Part shown: piece by piece, positions 28,901-37,555 of the stretch | How positions within the stretch are numbered: the first letter of the stretch is position 1 | Layout of the letters: each line of letters begins with the position of its first letter | Origin: Dyadobacter sp. UC 10 | Lineage (GTDB): Bacteria; Bacteroidota; Bacteroidia; Cytophagales; Spirosomataceae | Reading direction: 5' to 3' | Length of the DNA: 64,000 bases | Assembly: GCF_008369915.1 (NCBI RefSeq) | Contig: NZ_VSRN01000001.1 | Coordinates: 372,001-436,000 of the forward strand | Translations under genes and position numbers: made by a program | The notes under the pieces: model-generated | Database searches by the model: none | Told to the model about the DNA's origin: nothing | Seen by the model: only the letters and a program-made list of their open reading frames with translations

Positions 28901-29312
28901 GCTTTTCCAGGGCGCTGCGAAAACCAATTTTTATTACGATATGGATGCAGGATGGGCCTTCTTCAATGGAATGGGTGCATTCACAAACCACATGGATTAC
29001 TGGACGCCTGAGAACCGCAATGCAAGCAACCCGCGCATCACAGCCGCCCCTACCACGAACAATACCCAGCGGTCGAGCTTCTGGATGGGCAATGCGAGAT
29101 ACCTGCGGATGAAAAGCGCAACGCTCGCCTACAATGTACCGGCTTCGGTTGCCAAAAAGATCAGGACACAAAGTGCCCGGATTTATGTATCTGCCCAGAA
29201 TCTGTTTACCTGGACGCCGCTTCGCAATTTTGATCCGGAGGTAGGCAACTCTCTCGGCCGGGGTTACCCGCAGCAAAAAGTAACTTCGATAGGTCTCAAC
29301 ATTACTTTTTAA
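25929..29312 (+). CDS. SusC/RagA TonB-linked transporter with STN signalling domain
   Basis: About 1,127 residues from the ATG at 25929 (MEHARNLLFLCMKISMVQIL, a standard leader; the open frame reaches back to 25827). An STN/secretin-N domain follows (LSLDLKEKKIKLVLKEIEKS, VTISVKDATLGEVLRQLL), then a CarboxypepD_reg-like repeat (VNGRVTDEKGDALPGVSIMV), TEMVVVGYGVQKK, the plug (RLSGVIVKQGSGEPGRDGSS, LKDAAAVAPYGVAGANGVV) and a barrel ending SIGLNITF. The STN domain is what talks to FecR proteins in the inner membrane, so this is the cognate transporter of the FecI/FecR pair just upstream. SusD follows after 20 bases. Confidence 0.95.
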   Translation: MEHARNLLFLCMKISMVQILLLCTFFGVSWANDLSAQELLNRRLSLDLKEKKIKLVLKEIEKSAGVHFSYSPQVIESGRPVTISVKDATLGEVLRQLLTPLQISYDVTGKQIVLSNSEQPPKPVKENNPGVQQSIDKSVNGRVTDEKGDALPGVSIMVKGSNQGTTTDNDGNYRLTVPEGSVFLIFSFVGYQSQEVAVDRTGIDIQLTADIKSLTEMVVVGYGVQKKTSVTAAVATLKGEEVAAIPITNLSNSLGGRLSGVIVKQGSGEPGRDGSSIFIRGISSTGANQPLLIVDNIPRNFQHLDPNTIESFTVLKDAAAVAPYGVAGANGVVLVTTKRGKKGTPSLSYNGYVGFQNPTALPDYVSAHQFGLLKNAAAEAAGLPKPYTDDELQKFIDGSDTDKYPNHDVRKELISKNAVITTHNIELSGGAERISYYASVGYQHQAGMWPSTNNNRYNLALNLDANVTNSTKISLNLNGRVQKSLYPSINTARIFELLHYAHPQNGPLFFSNGMNGSYVTGSILSSGYQRNNTTSIYTQLSLEQQIPFIEGLSFKGTIAYDPTTDLSKLWALPVHLASINTATKPYVITDGIFGQAQPSLNQSLAKNHQLTYQAGLNYNRSFGKNNIGVLGLFEAKANESMSLAASRRNYNLTIDEINMGSSSNADMTTSGTSSSARQVGVVYRVTYDYADKYLLEASGRYDGSYFFSPEKRFGFFPAFSAGWRLSEEQFLKGKVRWLDNLKVRASYGEVGALAGSPFQYLSTYNVVGPAYVIGGNAVQSVRERNQANPNITWERARKTDIGLEGTLWRGLLNFEVDYFYEKRSNMLVNPDVVLPLEYGIGLSQVNDGIMDNRGFDLSIGSNYRVSNDLQLSLSGNLTYAKNKVLQVFETATTFNNPNRRVTGRPLGTQFGFHSLGFFQVEDFDEAGALNPGIAVQPWGKVQPGDIRYEDMNSDGKINDDDITTIGDPVSSPRIIYGIAPNIRYKNFNLDLLFQGAAKTNFYYDMDAGWAFFNGMGAFTNHMDYWTPENRNASNPRITAAPTTNNTQRSSFWMGNARYLRMKSATLAYNVPASVAKKIRTQSARIYVSAQNLFTWTPLRNFDPEVGNSLGRGYPQQKVTSIGLNITF

Positions 29313-29332
29313 ACCCGCTAATCCACCATATC

Positions 29333-30982
29333 ATGATACATTTCAAAATCATTCGCAAATACAGTGGTAAGTCGCTATTTCTCCTGTTGCTTTTGGCGCA
29401 ATTCTCCTGCTCCGATTTCCTGGAAGTGGAGTCGAGGGAGCAGGTTTCTGATGCTACCTTGTGGCAAACGTCAGGTAATGCAGATCTGTTTTTGAACAAT
29501 GTCTACTCCGGTCTGCCTGGCCCGTTCAATACCTATGACCCGGGCGAGAATTTTACCGACAATGCGATGAATGGTGTAAACGGAACCGCCAGCAGGACAC
29601 TCTATGCCAATTCGGTCTATACCCCCAGCAATACGCCGAATGTGTGGAACCTGTATAACAGCATCCGGGCCGCCAACCTGTTTATCACGAAAGCAACCGC
29701 CTCGCAGCTTCCCGACGACTGGAAAAAGTTGCGGATCGCCGAAGCGCGGTTTGTGCGGGCTTACTATTATATGTTGCTGTGGACCAACCACGGCGGCGTC
29801 CCGATTATCACAGATGTTTTGAACCAGAATGAACAGGGCGACGAGATTTTCCGGGCACGCAATACCGCCGAGGAAACTTACCAGTTTATCGTGACCGAAT
29901 GCGCCGCCATTGCAAACGATTTGCCCGCTACCGCACAAGCCGGCCGCGCGTCCAAAGGTGCTGCATTGACATTACAGGGTTTTTGTGAATTGTACCAGGC
30001 AAGTCCGCTTTACAATCCTTCGAATGACAAAGCCAAATGGTTGCAGGCGGCCCAAACCAATAAAAAAGTGATGGATCTGGCCAGTTACACGCTTTTTCCA
30101 AACTACGAAACAATGCTCCTGGAAGCCAGCAACAACAATAGCGAGATCATTTTCACCAAACAATACCTGGGCGGAACTTCACTCGGAGGCGGCAAGGAAG
30201 GCTTGCAGGGGCCCTGGATCGTGGGCGGGATCCAGCGTGCATACGGCGGTGTAAATCCCACGCAGGAGCTTGTGGACGAATATGCGATGGCGAACGGTCT
30301 GCCCATTTCCGACCCCGCTTCGGGTTACGACCCCCAGAAACCGTATACCAACCGGGAAAAGCGGTTTTACCAGTCGGTTATTTATGACGGGGCGTTTTGG
30401 GTCGACCAGGAAATGGTCATGAAACAGGGCGTCGGAAGTCGGAATGCGACAGATTTGAGTAATACCAATGAGGCTACTAATACCGGATATTATCTCAAAA
30501 AAGGCCTCGACCCGAAATATGCCGTAAACGGAGACCACAAACTCAGCAGCGCAAACTTTGTGATCTTCCGCTATGCCGAAGTGCTTTTGAGTTACGCAGA
30601 AGCACAAAATGAGGCAGTCGGACCTGACGCGTCGGTGTATGAAGCGATCAATGCGGTGCGAAAAAGATCCGAGCTGCCGGCATTAAAAGCAGGCCTCACA
30701 CAAGCACAAATGCGCGTTGCCATTCACAGGGAGCGGCGTATCGAGCTGGCTTTTGAAGAAAAAAGGTGGTACGATTTAATGCGTTTGAAACTGGCTGAGA
30801 AAAACCTGAACGGTTCGGTGCATGCGATGGTCATCGAGCAGACAGGCGGAAAGTGGGTTTACAAAGTAGTACCGGCGCCAGATGGAGCAAGGGCATTTTT
30901 TGCAAACAAAAATTACCTCTTTCCTATTCCTCAAAACGCCATTGACAGAAATTCAAAACTGACCCAGAACCCTAATTATTAA
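29333..30982 (+). CDS. SusD/RagB-family outer-membrane lipoprotein
   Basis: 549 residues. Lipobox at LAQFSC (Cys26), then SDFLEVESREQVSDATLW, a canonical SusD start. The helical core (ANLFITKATASQLPDDWKKL, RIAEARFVRAYYYMLLW) and the ending IHRERRIELAFEEKRWYDLMRLKLA with LFPIPQNAIDRNSKLTQNPNY are diagnostic. It is the surface glycan-binding partner of the SusC at 25929-29312 and should be co-transcribed with it. Confidence 0.96.
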   Translation: MIHFKIIRKYSGKSLFLLLLLAQFSCSDFLEVESREQVSDATLWQTSGNADLFLNNVYSGLPGPFNTYDPGENFTDNAMNGVNGTASRTLYANSVYTPSNTPNVWNLYNSIRAANLFITKATASQLPDDWKKLRIAEARFVRAYYYMLLWTNHGGVPIITDVLNQNEQGDEIFRARNTAEETYQFIVTECAAIANDLPATAQAGRASKGAALTLQGFCELYQASPLYNPSNDKAKWLQAAQTNKKVMDLASYTLFPNYETMLLEASNNNSEIIFTKQYLGGTSLGGGKEGLQGPWIVGGIQRAYGGVNPTQELVDEYAMANGLPISDPASGYDPQKPYTNREKRFYQSVIYDGAFWVDQEMVMKQGVGSRNATDLSNTNEATNTGYYLKKGLDPKYAVNGDHKLSSANFVIFRYAEVLLSYAEAQNEAVGPDASVYEAINAVRKRSELPALKAGLTQAQMRVAIHRERRIELAFEEKRWYDLMRLKLAEKNLNGSVHAMVIEQTGGKWVYKVVPAPDGARAFFANKNYLFPIPQNAIDRNSKLTQNPNY

Positions 30983-31029
30983 GTATATAGAGAAATAATT
31001 GGTCAGTAATTCATTAAAAACATTTGCTA

Positions 31030-34000
31030 ATGACTATTTCAAAACTGCTTGGCGCCTGCGTATTGCCGCTTTTACTGATTACAACTACCGCAAGCTTACA
31101 CACCCAACCGGCTTCACGCGAAGTACCACCTGAAAAGGCGCTTGCTACATTCCAGCTGCCCGATAATTTCCAGATAGAGCTTGTCGCCAGCGAACCGCTG
31201 CTTTCGGATCCCGTGGCGATGGAAATCGACGAGTATGGCCGCATGTATGTGGTTGAAATGCACGGATATCCGCTGGATAAGAGCGGTACCGGCAAAGTAA
31301 GGCTGCTAGCGGATTCGGACGGGGATGGAAAAATGGACAAAACAACGGTTTTTGCTGAAAATCTGGTGTTACCGACCGGCATTATGCGCTGGAAAAAGGG
31401 TATACTGGTTACGGATCCGCCTAATGTACTGTACCTGGAAGATACCGACGGTGACGGCAGCTCGGATGTGCGGGATACATTGCTGACCGGGTTTGCGATG
31501 TCGAACCCGCAGCATAATTTCAACAACCCTGTTCTTGGGATCGATAACTGGATTTACCTGGGGCACGAGCCTGCTGTGACGGCCAAAGTTTTTCAGGAAG
31601 AGTTCGGAGACCGCGGCGGCGAGATCCTTTATCCGAAAGAAAAAGACGGCAAAAAACTCCCTCAAAATGCGCTGGGGCGCAGCGTTCGCTTTAATCCCGA
31701 CAAAAAGGACATTGAAATTCTATCCAGCTACACCCAGTTTGGCCATACGTTCGACAAATGGGGCCGGTACCTGCTGGTGAGTAATGCCAATCCGGGCTAC
31801 CACGAAGTGATCGCCGCACGTTACCTCGGCCGAAATCCCGATCTGCTGGTATCCAATGTAACCCAAAGCATGTCCGATCATTCTTCGGAGGTGTTCCCGA
31901 TTACCAAAAATCCATTGCACCAGCTGTTGACCGACGTGGGCGTTTTTACTTCTGCCTGCGGCATTACCAGTTACCAGGGCGGACTTTTCCCCTCCCCTTT
32001 TGATAGCATTACTTTTGTCGCAGAGCCTGTCAGCAACATTGTGCATGCGGATATTATCCGCGACAAAGGCGCCAGTTTCAGTGCCAGCCGGGTTTATAAA
32101 GACAACGAATTTCTCGCCTCAACTGATTCCTGGTTCCGGCCGGTGAATATGTATGTGGGGCCGGACGGCGCCTTGTACGTGGTGGATTATTACAGACAGA
32201 TCATCGAGCACCCAGAGTGGATGGCCGAAGATGTGATCAAATCGGGCGCGCTTTATAATGGTGTGGACAAAGGCAGGATTTACCGCATTACGCCAAAAGG
32301 AACGCCAAAAGCTTCCTGGACAAAAAACCTGAAATTAGGCGATGCTTCGGACGAAGAACTGGTTAAGCAATTGGCTAACCCTAATATCTGGTGGAGAAGA
32401 AACGCGCAACGCCTGCTGCTGGACAGAAACGCGGTAAATGCTATATCGGCATTAGAGAAAATGGCGACGAATCCAGCCTCGTCTGCGGGAAGACTGCATG
32501 CATTATGGACACTGGAAGGACTAGGCAATCTCAGTAGTAAACACATTATCAATGCATTACAGGACAAAGAGGCGGGTGTAAGGGAAAATGCTATCAAACT
32601 GGCAGAACTACATCTCGAAAAATATCCAGCACTTGCTGCGAATTTACTCAGCCTGAAAAATGATCGCAATGCCAAAGTCAGGTTTCAGCTGCTTTGTACG
32701 CTCGGCTCGGTCAATACGCCGCAGGCTGCGGAAGTACGGCAGGCGATTTTGTTTAAAGATTTGAATGATCCCTGGGTACAAATCGCAGCTTTATCGGCCT
32801 CCACGTCCGGCAATGGTGTTTTGATGGATGCGGTTTTGAAGAATTATAAATCTGAAATACCCGCTTATGCCTCGTTGGTGGAGCGGTTGAGCACGATGAC
32901 GGGTACCAGCGGAGATACAGTCGCGATTAAAAAGCTGGTTAAAAATGCATTGACTTCTCCGACTTCAAAAACGAGCACTGCGGCTAAATCAGACTGGCGG
33001 CCGTCGGTTTTATTTGGTTTGGCCCAAAGTATGAAAAGGCCGAAAGATCCGGGCGCGTTGAAAGACACGAAATCCACGCTATTGCAGGCGGCGCTTTCCA
33101 ATCCGTCAGCAGCTTTGCGCGAGGCAAGTTTGCGGTTGCTGAAAACAACAGGTTTGCCGCAAACCAATGAATCCGGGCTGGCTATGCAGCGATCGGCCAA
33201 AGTAGCCGCCGACCCGGCTGCCGCGCCCGACAGGCGAAACGATGCAATCCAGTTTTTGTCTCTTGATAACCCAGCGAAATACGAGCAGATCCTGAAAAAA
33301 CTGATCGCGCCCAACGAACCCCGGGCTATACAGCTGACCGCATTAAAAACACTGAGTTCCATTCCTGATGAAACTGTGAGCAAGTTTTTACTGGAAAACT
33401 GGCCCTCACTTACGCCGGATTTGCGGGATGCGGCGATCAACACCTTTATGGTCAACGACAAGCGCATCAAACTCCTGCTCGATGGGGTTGAATCCGGAAA
33501 AATCCATCAGGAAAGTATAGGCTGGCCACGAAGTGTAGGACTGATGGCGCAGGGAAATGAAGCATTGAGAAACCGGTCCCGGGCATTGCTCACCAAGAAA
33601 AACGACGCGCGGGCGGCTATTATCAAAAAATACAACCAGGCCCTTGACCTGACCGGAAATGCATCCGCCGGCAAGTTGGTTTATCAGAAGAATTGCTCGG
33701 TATGCCACCAGATCGGCGGCGGCGAAGGTGTCGCTTTCGGTCCCGACCTGGGTACCATCCGCAACCGGCGGCCGGAATCGATCGTCGGGGATATTCTGGA
33801 TCCTAACCTTTCTATTGCCGACGGATATGATATCTGGCTGATCGAGCTCAAAGCGGGCGAATCGATGCAGGGATTGATCGCCAACGAAACGCCGACTGCG
33901 ATTACGGTGAGCAATTATGGCGGACAGAAAACAGTGATTGGCCGGAAAGATATCAAGTCGCTGAAAGCGCTGGGCATGTCGAGCATGCCGGCCGGACTGG

Positions 34001-34062
34001 AAGCCGAAATTGACCAGCAGGCGATGGCCGATTTGCTGGCGTACATCAAACAACCCAAATAA
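31030..34062 (+). CDS. Exported membrane-bound dehydrogenase with HEAT repeats and c-type heme domain (PVC type)
   Basis: 1,010 residues. The ATG at 31030 is preferred to the in-frame TTG six bases earlier. Signal peptide, then a beta-propeller resembling PQQ sugar dehydrogenases (DEYGRMYVVEMHGYPLDK, GDGKMDKTTVFAENLVLPTG, MYVGPDGALYVVDYYRQII), HEAT repeats in the middle third (AALSASTSGN, DDATL-like helices), and a C-terminal cytochrome with CSVCHQIGGGEGVAFGPDL. This architecture is common in Planctomycetes and Bacteroidota. It is annotated as a putative membrane-bound dehydrogenase plus heme-binding domain. It probably oxidises sugars and passes electrons to the respiratory chain. A second copy is at 49364-52222. 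It starts 47 bases after susD, so it is likely in the same operon. Confidence 0.88.
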   Translation: MTISKLLGACVLPLLLITTTASLHTQPASREVPPEKALATFQLPDNFQIELVASEPLLSDPVAMEIDEYGRMYVVEMHGYPLDKSGTGKVRLLADSDGDGKMDKTTVFAENLVLPTGIMRWKKGILVTDPPNVLYLEDTDGDGSSDVRDTLLTGFAMSNPQHNFNNPVLGIDNWIYLGHEPAVTAKVFQEEFGDRGGEILYPKEKDGKKLPQNALGRSVRFNPDKKDIEILSSYTQFGHTFDKWGRYLLVSNANPGYHEVIAARYLGRNPDLLVSNVTQSMSDHSSEVFPITKNPLHQLLTDVGVFTSACGITSYQGGLFPSPFDSITFVAEPVSNIVHADIIRDKGASFSASRVYKDNEFLASTDSWFRPVNMYVGPDGALYVVDYYRQIIEHPEWMAEDVIKSGALYNGVDKGRIYRITPKGTPKASWTKNLKLGDASDEELVKQLANPNIWWRRNAQRLLLDRNAVNAISALEKMATNPASSAGRLHALWTLEGLGNLSSKHIINALQDKEAGVRENAIKLAELHLEKYPALAANLLSLKNDRNAKVRFQLLCTLGSVNTPQAAEVRQAILFKDLNDPWVQIAALSASTSGNGVLMDAVLKNYKSEIPAYASLVERLSTMTGTSGDTVAIKKLVKNALTSPTSKTSTAAKSDWRPSVLFGLAQSMKRPKDPGALKDTKSTLLQAALSNPSAALREASLRLLKTTGLPQTNESGLAMQRSAKVAADPAAAPDRRNDAIQFLSLDNPAKYEQILKKLIAPNEPRAIQLTALKTLSSIPDETVSKFLLENWPSLTPDLRDAAINTFMVNDKRIKLLLDGVESGKIHQESIGWPRSVGLMAQGNEALRNRSRALLTKKNDARAAIIKKYNQALDLTGNASAGKLVYQKNCSVCHQIGGGEGVAFGPDLGTIRNRRPESIVGDILDPNLSIADGYDIWLIELKAGESMQGLIANETPTAITVSNYGGQKTVIGRKDIKSLKALGMSSMPAGLEAEIDQQAMADLLAYIKQPK

Positions 34063-34071
34063 GATACCGAT

Positions 34072-35385
34072 ATGCGAAACCTCAATATGCGTTTTTCCCT
34101 CATTTGCGTTCTTCTTGTCCATATTTTTAATGCAAATATTTCTTTTGCCCAAAATTTTCGCGCATCGGTTGTGAAGGTGGATATTACGCCTGACAACTCG
34201 CAGCAACTACTTGGATATCAAGCCAGAAAATCGACCGGCGTGCACGACAATATCTACCACCGCATTGTCGCCATGGACGATGGAAAAACGCAGTTTTACA
34301 TTATTTCCACTGACATCTGTCTGATTTCGCCGTCGCAATACGATAAGCTGACGGCCAAACTGCAAAAACAGCTGGGTATCAACCCAATGCATGTATGGTG
34401 GGCCGCTACGCACACGCACTCTGCGCCCGAAGTAGGTCCGGCGGGACTGCCTTCCGTGTTTCTGGGAGACCGCTATAAGCACGACTTTGATGCAAAATAT
34501 ACCGATATGGTCGAACAGAAAATCATCGACGGAATGACGGAAGCAAAGAAAAACCTGGTACCTGCGAAACTGGGAACCGGCTGGGGATTATCCAACGCAA
34601 ACATCAACCGCCGCGCCAGGGGTATTGACGGAAAAACAAGTCTGGGCATGAACCCCGACGGCCCTGTCGACCGGCGCATTGGGTTGCTCCGGCTGGAAAA
34701 AGCAGACGGCAGCCTGCTTGCATTGATCGCCAACTATGCCATGCACGGCACCGTCATGAGCGGTGAAAACCTGCTGATCAGCGGAGATGGGCCTGGAATC
34801 GTTTCGGAATATGTTGAGGAGAAAACCGGTGCGCCACTTTTGTACATCAATGGTGCCGCCGGCAATATCGCCCCGATTTATAGTGTATACCCAAGTCCGG
34901 GCGCCGGGCGCCTGAATCAGTTCAAGGCGATGCTGGGCGAAAAGATCCTGGAAGCGAATAAAACGATTTCGGCCACCACCAATGAAGTGACGCTCAAAGC
35001 GGCCGGTACCATCGTGGAAATTCCCCGGAAAGAAGGCTTAGGCTGGCCGGACGATCTGGGCAATTACACCCGCACCACCAAGGCGGGCGTGAAAATGATC
35101 AAACTGCCCGTCCGCTTTCTTAAAATCAATGACGACGTAGCCATATGGAGCGCCCCGCTCGAATTGTTCTGCGAGATTTCCAATGAAGTGCGTGACCGGT
35201 CCCCATTTCCCTATACCTTCTATTTCGGGTATACGAATGGGTGGCTGGGCTATTTGCTGGCGGAAGAAGAGCTGCAATATGGCGGCTACGAACCGACCGT
35301 TTCACCCTACGCACCGGGTGCAGCGAAGTCATTGACGGAAGCAGTCGTCAATTACATTCAGGGGGAAATGCGCAGCGGACACTAG
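34072..35385 (+). CDS. Neutral/alkaline ceramidase-like exported hydrolase (N-terminal domain only)
   Basis: 437 residues with a signal peptide ending near NISFAQ. It matches the N-terminal catalytic domain of neutral/alkaline non-lysosomal ceramidases: VVKVDITPDNSQQLLGYQAR at the start, the zinc-site motif AATHTHSAPE, and ANYAMHGTVM and GAAGNIAPIY further on. True ceramidases run to 650-780 residues; this one lacks the C-terminal domain. Such short homologues are common in Planctomycetes and Bacteroidota beside sugar genes, so amide hydrolysis of a non-lipid substrate is possible. It starts 9 bases after the dehydrogenase stop. Confidence 0.85.
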   Translation: MRNLNMRFSLICVLLVHIFNANISFAQNFRASVVKVDITPDNSQQLLGYQARKSTGVHDNIYHRIVAMDDGKTQFYIISTDICLISPSQYDKLTAKLQKQLGINPMHVWWAATHTHSAPEVGPAGLPSVFLGDRYKHDFDAKYTDMVEQKIIDGMTEAKKNLVPAKLGTGWGLSNANINRRARGIDGKTSLGMNPDGPVDRRIGLLRLEKADGSLLALIANYAMHGTVMSGENLLISGDGPGIVSEYVEEKTGAPLLYINGAAGNIAPIYSVYPSPGAGRLNQFKAMLGEKILEANKTISATTNEVTLKAAGTIVEIPRKEGLGWPDDLGNYTRTTKAGVKMIKLPVRFLKINDDVAIWSAPLELFCEISNEVRDRSPFPYTFYFGYTNGWLGYLLAEEELQYGGYEPTVSPYAPGAAKSLTEAVVNYIQGEMRSGH

Positions 35386-35423
35386 TATTTTTTATCAATC
35401 CTAAACCCGATAACTTTTTTAAT

Positions 35424-36644
35424 ATGAAGCATTTAATCGCATCTGCATTGATACTGAGCTGCTTTTTGACAGAGCAAACCATTGCACAGAAAAAATCCTT
35501 CACCTGGCCTCAGGGCAAGCAAATGGCGATTAGTCTGAGCTTTGACGATGCAAGGCTCAGTAACGTAGATGAAGGCACTGCATTACTCAACGAATATGAT
35601 GTAAAAGCCACTTTTTACCTCGTCCCTAATAATGCAAAAAAGCGGCTGGAAGGCTGGAAAAAAGCGGTCGCGAGCGGACATGAAATCGGGAATCACTCGA
35701 TTAACCACGCTTGCAGCGGCAATTTCGTGTGGGCAAGGGCAAATCCGCTGGAAGATTATACCCTGGAAAAAATGCGGGAAGAATTGATCGAAACCAACAG
35801 GCAGCTCAAAGATATGCTTGGTGTGACGCCTACGGTTTATGCCTATCCCTGCGGTCAGACTTCCATCGGGCGCGGGAAAAACACGCAGAGCTTTGTTCCT
35901 GTCATTTCGGACCTTTTCCTGGCCGGGCGCACCTGGCTTGATGAAGCGCCGGTTGACCCTGCGTACTGCGATATGGCGCAGCTTACCGGCGTGGAAACGG
36001 ACGGAAAGAGCTTTGAACAAATCCTGACTATGATCAAAGATGCACGAAAAAACGGCCAGTGGCTGGTTCTTGCCGGACACGAAACGGCTGCATCAGGCCC
36101 GCAGACTACCCGGCTGGACGTACTGCGGGAAATTTGCGCCTATGCCAAAGATCCTGCAAACGGGATCTGGATTGCCCCTGTCGGGGAAGTTGCTGCTTAT
36201 GTAAAAGCTGCCCGGGATACCATCAATATCCCTGAAATGGTGGGGACGAACAGTGAAGGAAAACTTGTTCTGACTGCCAACACCGGAAAAGGGATCGGTC
36301 CAAAAATCCAGTATATGCCCGAATGGAAAGCGTTTGGGTGGTTTACCGCAGCAGATCGGGTGGAATGGGACGTGGATGTGGCCAAAGCAGGCAAATATGA
36401 AATTCAGATGGAATGGTCAGTTGATGACAAGGAGGCTGGAAAACCCTTTACTGTGGAAGTGGGCGGAACGAAATATGCAGGCAAAGTCGAAAAGACGGGC
36501 TCATGGGAAACATTTCGCAGAAAAACAGTAGGCCACATTCAACTCTCTTCCGGAAAGCAAAAGCTGGTTTTCAGGCCAGCTTCGCAATTCAAAGACGGTG
36601 CACTGCTTGATTTGAGAGGGATTGAACTTGTGCCTGCAAAATAA
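35424..36644 (+). CDS. Exported polysaccharide deacetylase (NodB/CE4) with C-terminal carbohydrate-binding-like domain
   Basis: 406 residues from the ATG at 35424 (MKHLIASALILSCFLTEQTI, signal peptide). The open frame runs upstream into the ceramidase gene, but that part is not protein-like. NodB motifs: SLSFDDARLSN (motif 1, metal Asp), GHEIGNHSINHAC (motif 2, metal His pair), YAYPCGQ (motif 3). The C-terminal ~130 residues (KYEIQMEWSVDDKEAGK, WETFRRKTVGHIQL, LDLRGIEL) form a beta-sandwich like the one ending many alpha-L-fucosidases. CE4 enzymes remove N- or O-acetyl groups from chitin, xylan or peptidoglycan. It is the last gene of the plus-strand operon. Confidence 0.88.
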   Translation: MKHLIASALILSCFLTEQTIAQKKSFTWPQGKQMAISLSFDDARLSNVDEGTALLNEYDVKATFYLVPNNAKKRLEGWKKAVASGHEIGNHSINHACSGNFVWARANPLEDYTLEKMREELIETNRQLKDMLGVTPTVYAYPCGQTSIGRGKNTQSFVPVISDLFLAGRTWLDEAPVDPAYCDMAQLTGVETDGKSFEQILTMIKDARKNGQWLVLAGHETAASGPQTTRLDVLREICAYAKDPANGIWIAPVGEVAAYVKAARDTINIPEMVGTNSEGKLVLTANTGKGIGPKIQYMPEWKAFGWFTAADRVEWDVDVAKAGKYEIQMEWSVDDKEAGKPFTVEVGGTKYAGKVEKTGSWETFRRKTVGHIQLSSGKQKLVFRPASQFKDGALLDLRGIELVPAK

Positions 36645-36677
36645 TTTACAGATTAAGCTGCTTCATCATGCAGGCAC
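36630..36677. terminator. Inverted repeat at the end of the deacetylase gene
   Basis: GTGCCTGCA (36630-36638) pairs exactly with TGCAGGCAC (36669-36677) across a 30-base loop that contains the deacetylase stop codon. It lies in the 76-base gap between convergent genes, where a terminator is expected. The T run after it is poor (TCCATTTTGC), so efficiency is doubtful. Confidence 0.35.
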
Positions 36678-36686
36678 ACGCTCCCG

Positions 36687-36716
36687 TCCATTTTGCACGC
36701 ACAATCCGCGAGAGCT
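36687..36716. repeat. 30-base near-copy of part of the T9SS protein gene
   Basis: TCCATTTT ... CACAATCCGCGAGAGCT, with 17 identical bases at 36700-36716, matches 37779-37809 with two small gaps. There the minus strand encodes ELSRIVGVKMD near the T9SS tail. The copy here is intergenic and reads QLSRIVRAK in one frame. It may be a relic of a lost T9SS-tailed gene. A 17-base match somewhere in 64 kb is not very improbable by chance, so treat it cautiously. Confidence 0.4.
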
Positions 36717-36720
36717 GTTA

Positions 36721-37524
36721 TCAATACTTCTTCACCGCATAGCCGGCGTAAAGTATATTCATATCATCGCTCTCAACCAGGCGGAATTTTTGCCCAAGTT
36801 CCACAAAAGTCCATTCCCCTTTAACCCGTTTTCTGAGGTAACTCAACATTTTAGGAATTGGTACATTCGGCTCGGAGCCTCTGTGTTCTTTCCACTCGAA
36901 ACCGTTCTTTGCCAAAAGACCTTTTATTTCTTCCGGTTTGATAAACATTTTCCATACGTGCAGGTTAGGCGGCATAAATGCCCATCGTTTCCATTCCTGC
37001 CAAATTTTGATGGCGACAAGCTTGCTGATAAACGTTCTGTTGAGTGTGTCATAAAGGAACACACCACCGGGTTTAAGCACTCTTGAAATCTCAGAAATAA
37101 CCTTGGGTAAATCTGCAACGTGTTCCAGCACGTCACAGCAAAACACGCAGTCGAACGACGCGTCGGGATAAGGAAGATTCTCTCCGGTTCCTTTATCATA
37201 GGTGATATCAAGCCCCATGGCTTTCGCGTGACCTGCCGCAGCACGGATAGACTCCTCCGCTGGCTCGATACCGGTTGTGATAAACCCCATTCTGCAAATT
37301 TCCTCGGTCAGTATCCCGCCCCCGCTGCCAACTTCCAGGGCGGTTTTGCCTTTTGGATCAAAGTTGAGCTTCTTTAATGCGTCAGCAGCGACGCCTACCC
37401 GCCACGGATTGACGGATGTTTTTAAGATATGCAAAACATTCTCCGGGTTCCACCACAGGTCGCCTTTCCCGTTGTAAAGATCGTTGTCTATCTGGCTGTA
37501 CACTTCCGGTGCTATCTTTTCCAT
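36721..37524 (-). CDS. UbiG-like class I SAM-dependent methyltransferase
   Basis: 267 residues. SAM-binding motif I is ALEVGSGGGILTEEICRMG, the acidic motif is TTGIEPAEESI, post-motifs are DCVFCCDVLEHVADL and RVLKPGGVFLYDTLNRT. The whole protein aligns with UbiG-type O-methyltransferases of ubiquinone synthesis (start IDNDLYNGKGDLWWNPEN, end AGYAVKKY). Bacteroidota make menaquinone, so the ubiquinone role is unlikely here. The substrate is probably another polyprenyl or phenolic compound and cannot be named. It lies convergent to the deacetylase and 31 bases after the T9SS protein gene. Confidence 0.88.
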   Translation of the reverse strand: MEKIAPEVYSQIDNDLYNGKGDLWWNPENVLHILKTSVNPWRVGVAADALKKLNFDPKGKTALEVGSGGGILTEEICRMGFITTGIEPAEESIRAAAGHAKAMGLDITYDKGTGENLPYPDASFDCVFCCDVLEHVADLPKVISEISRVLKPGGVFLYDTLNRTFISKLVAIKIWQEWKRWAFMPPNLHVWKMFIKPEEIKGLLAKNGFEWKEHRGSEPNVPIPKMLSYLRKRVKGEWTFVELGQKFRLVESDDMNILYAGYAVKKY

Positions 37525-37555
37525 TTGTTTCTGGATTAATTGGTTGAAGGTTTAT

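Noticed and set aside
28539..29276. 245-codon open frame on the minus strand
   Set aside because: It is antisense to the C-terminal barrel of SusC; composition is not protein-like.
33406..34206. 266-codon open frame on the minus strand
   Set aside because: It is antisense to the heme dehydrogenase and spans the junction to the ceramidase-like gene.
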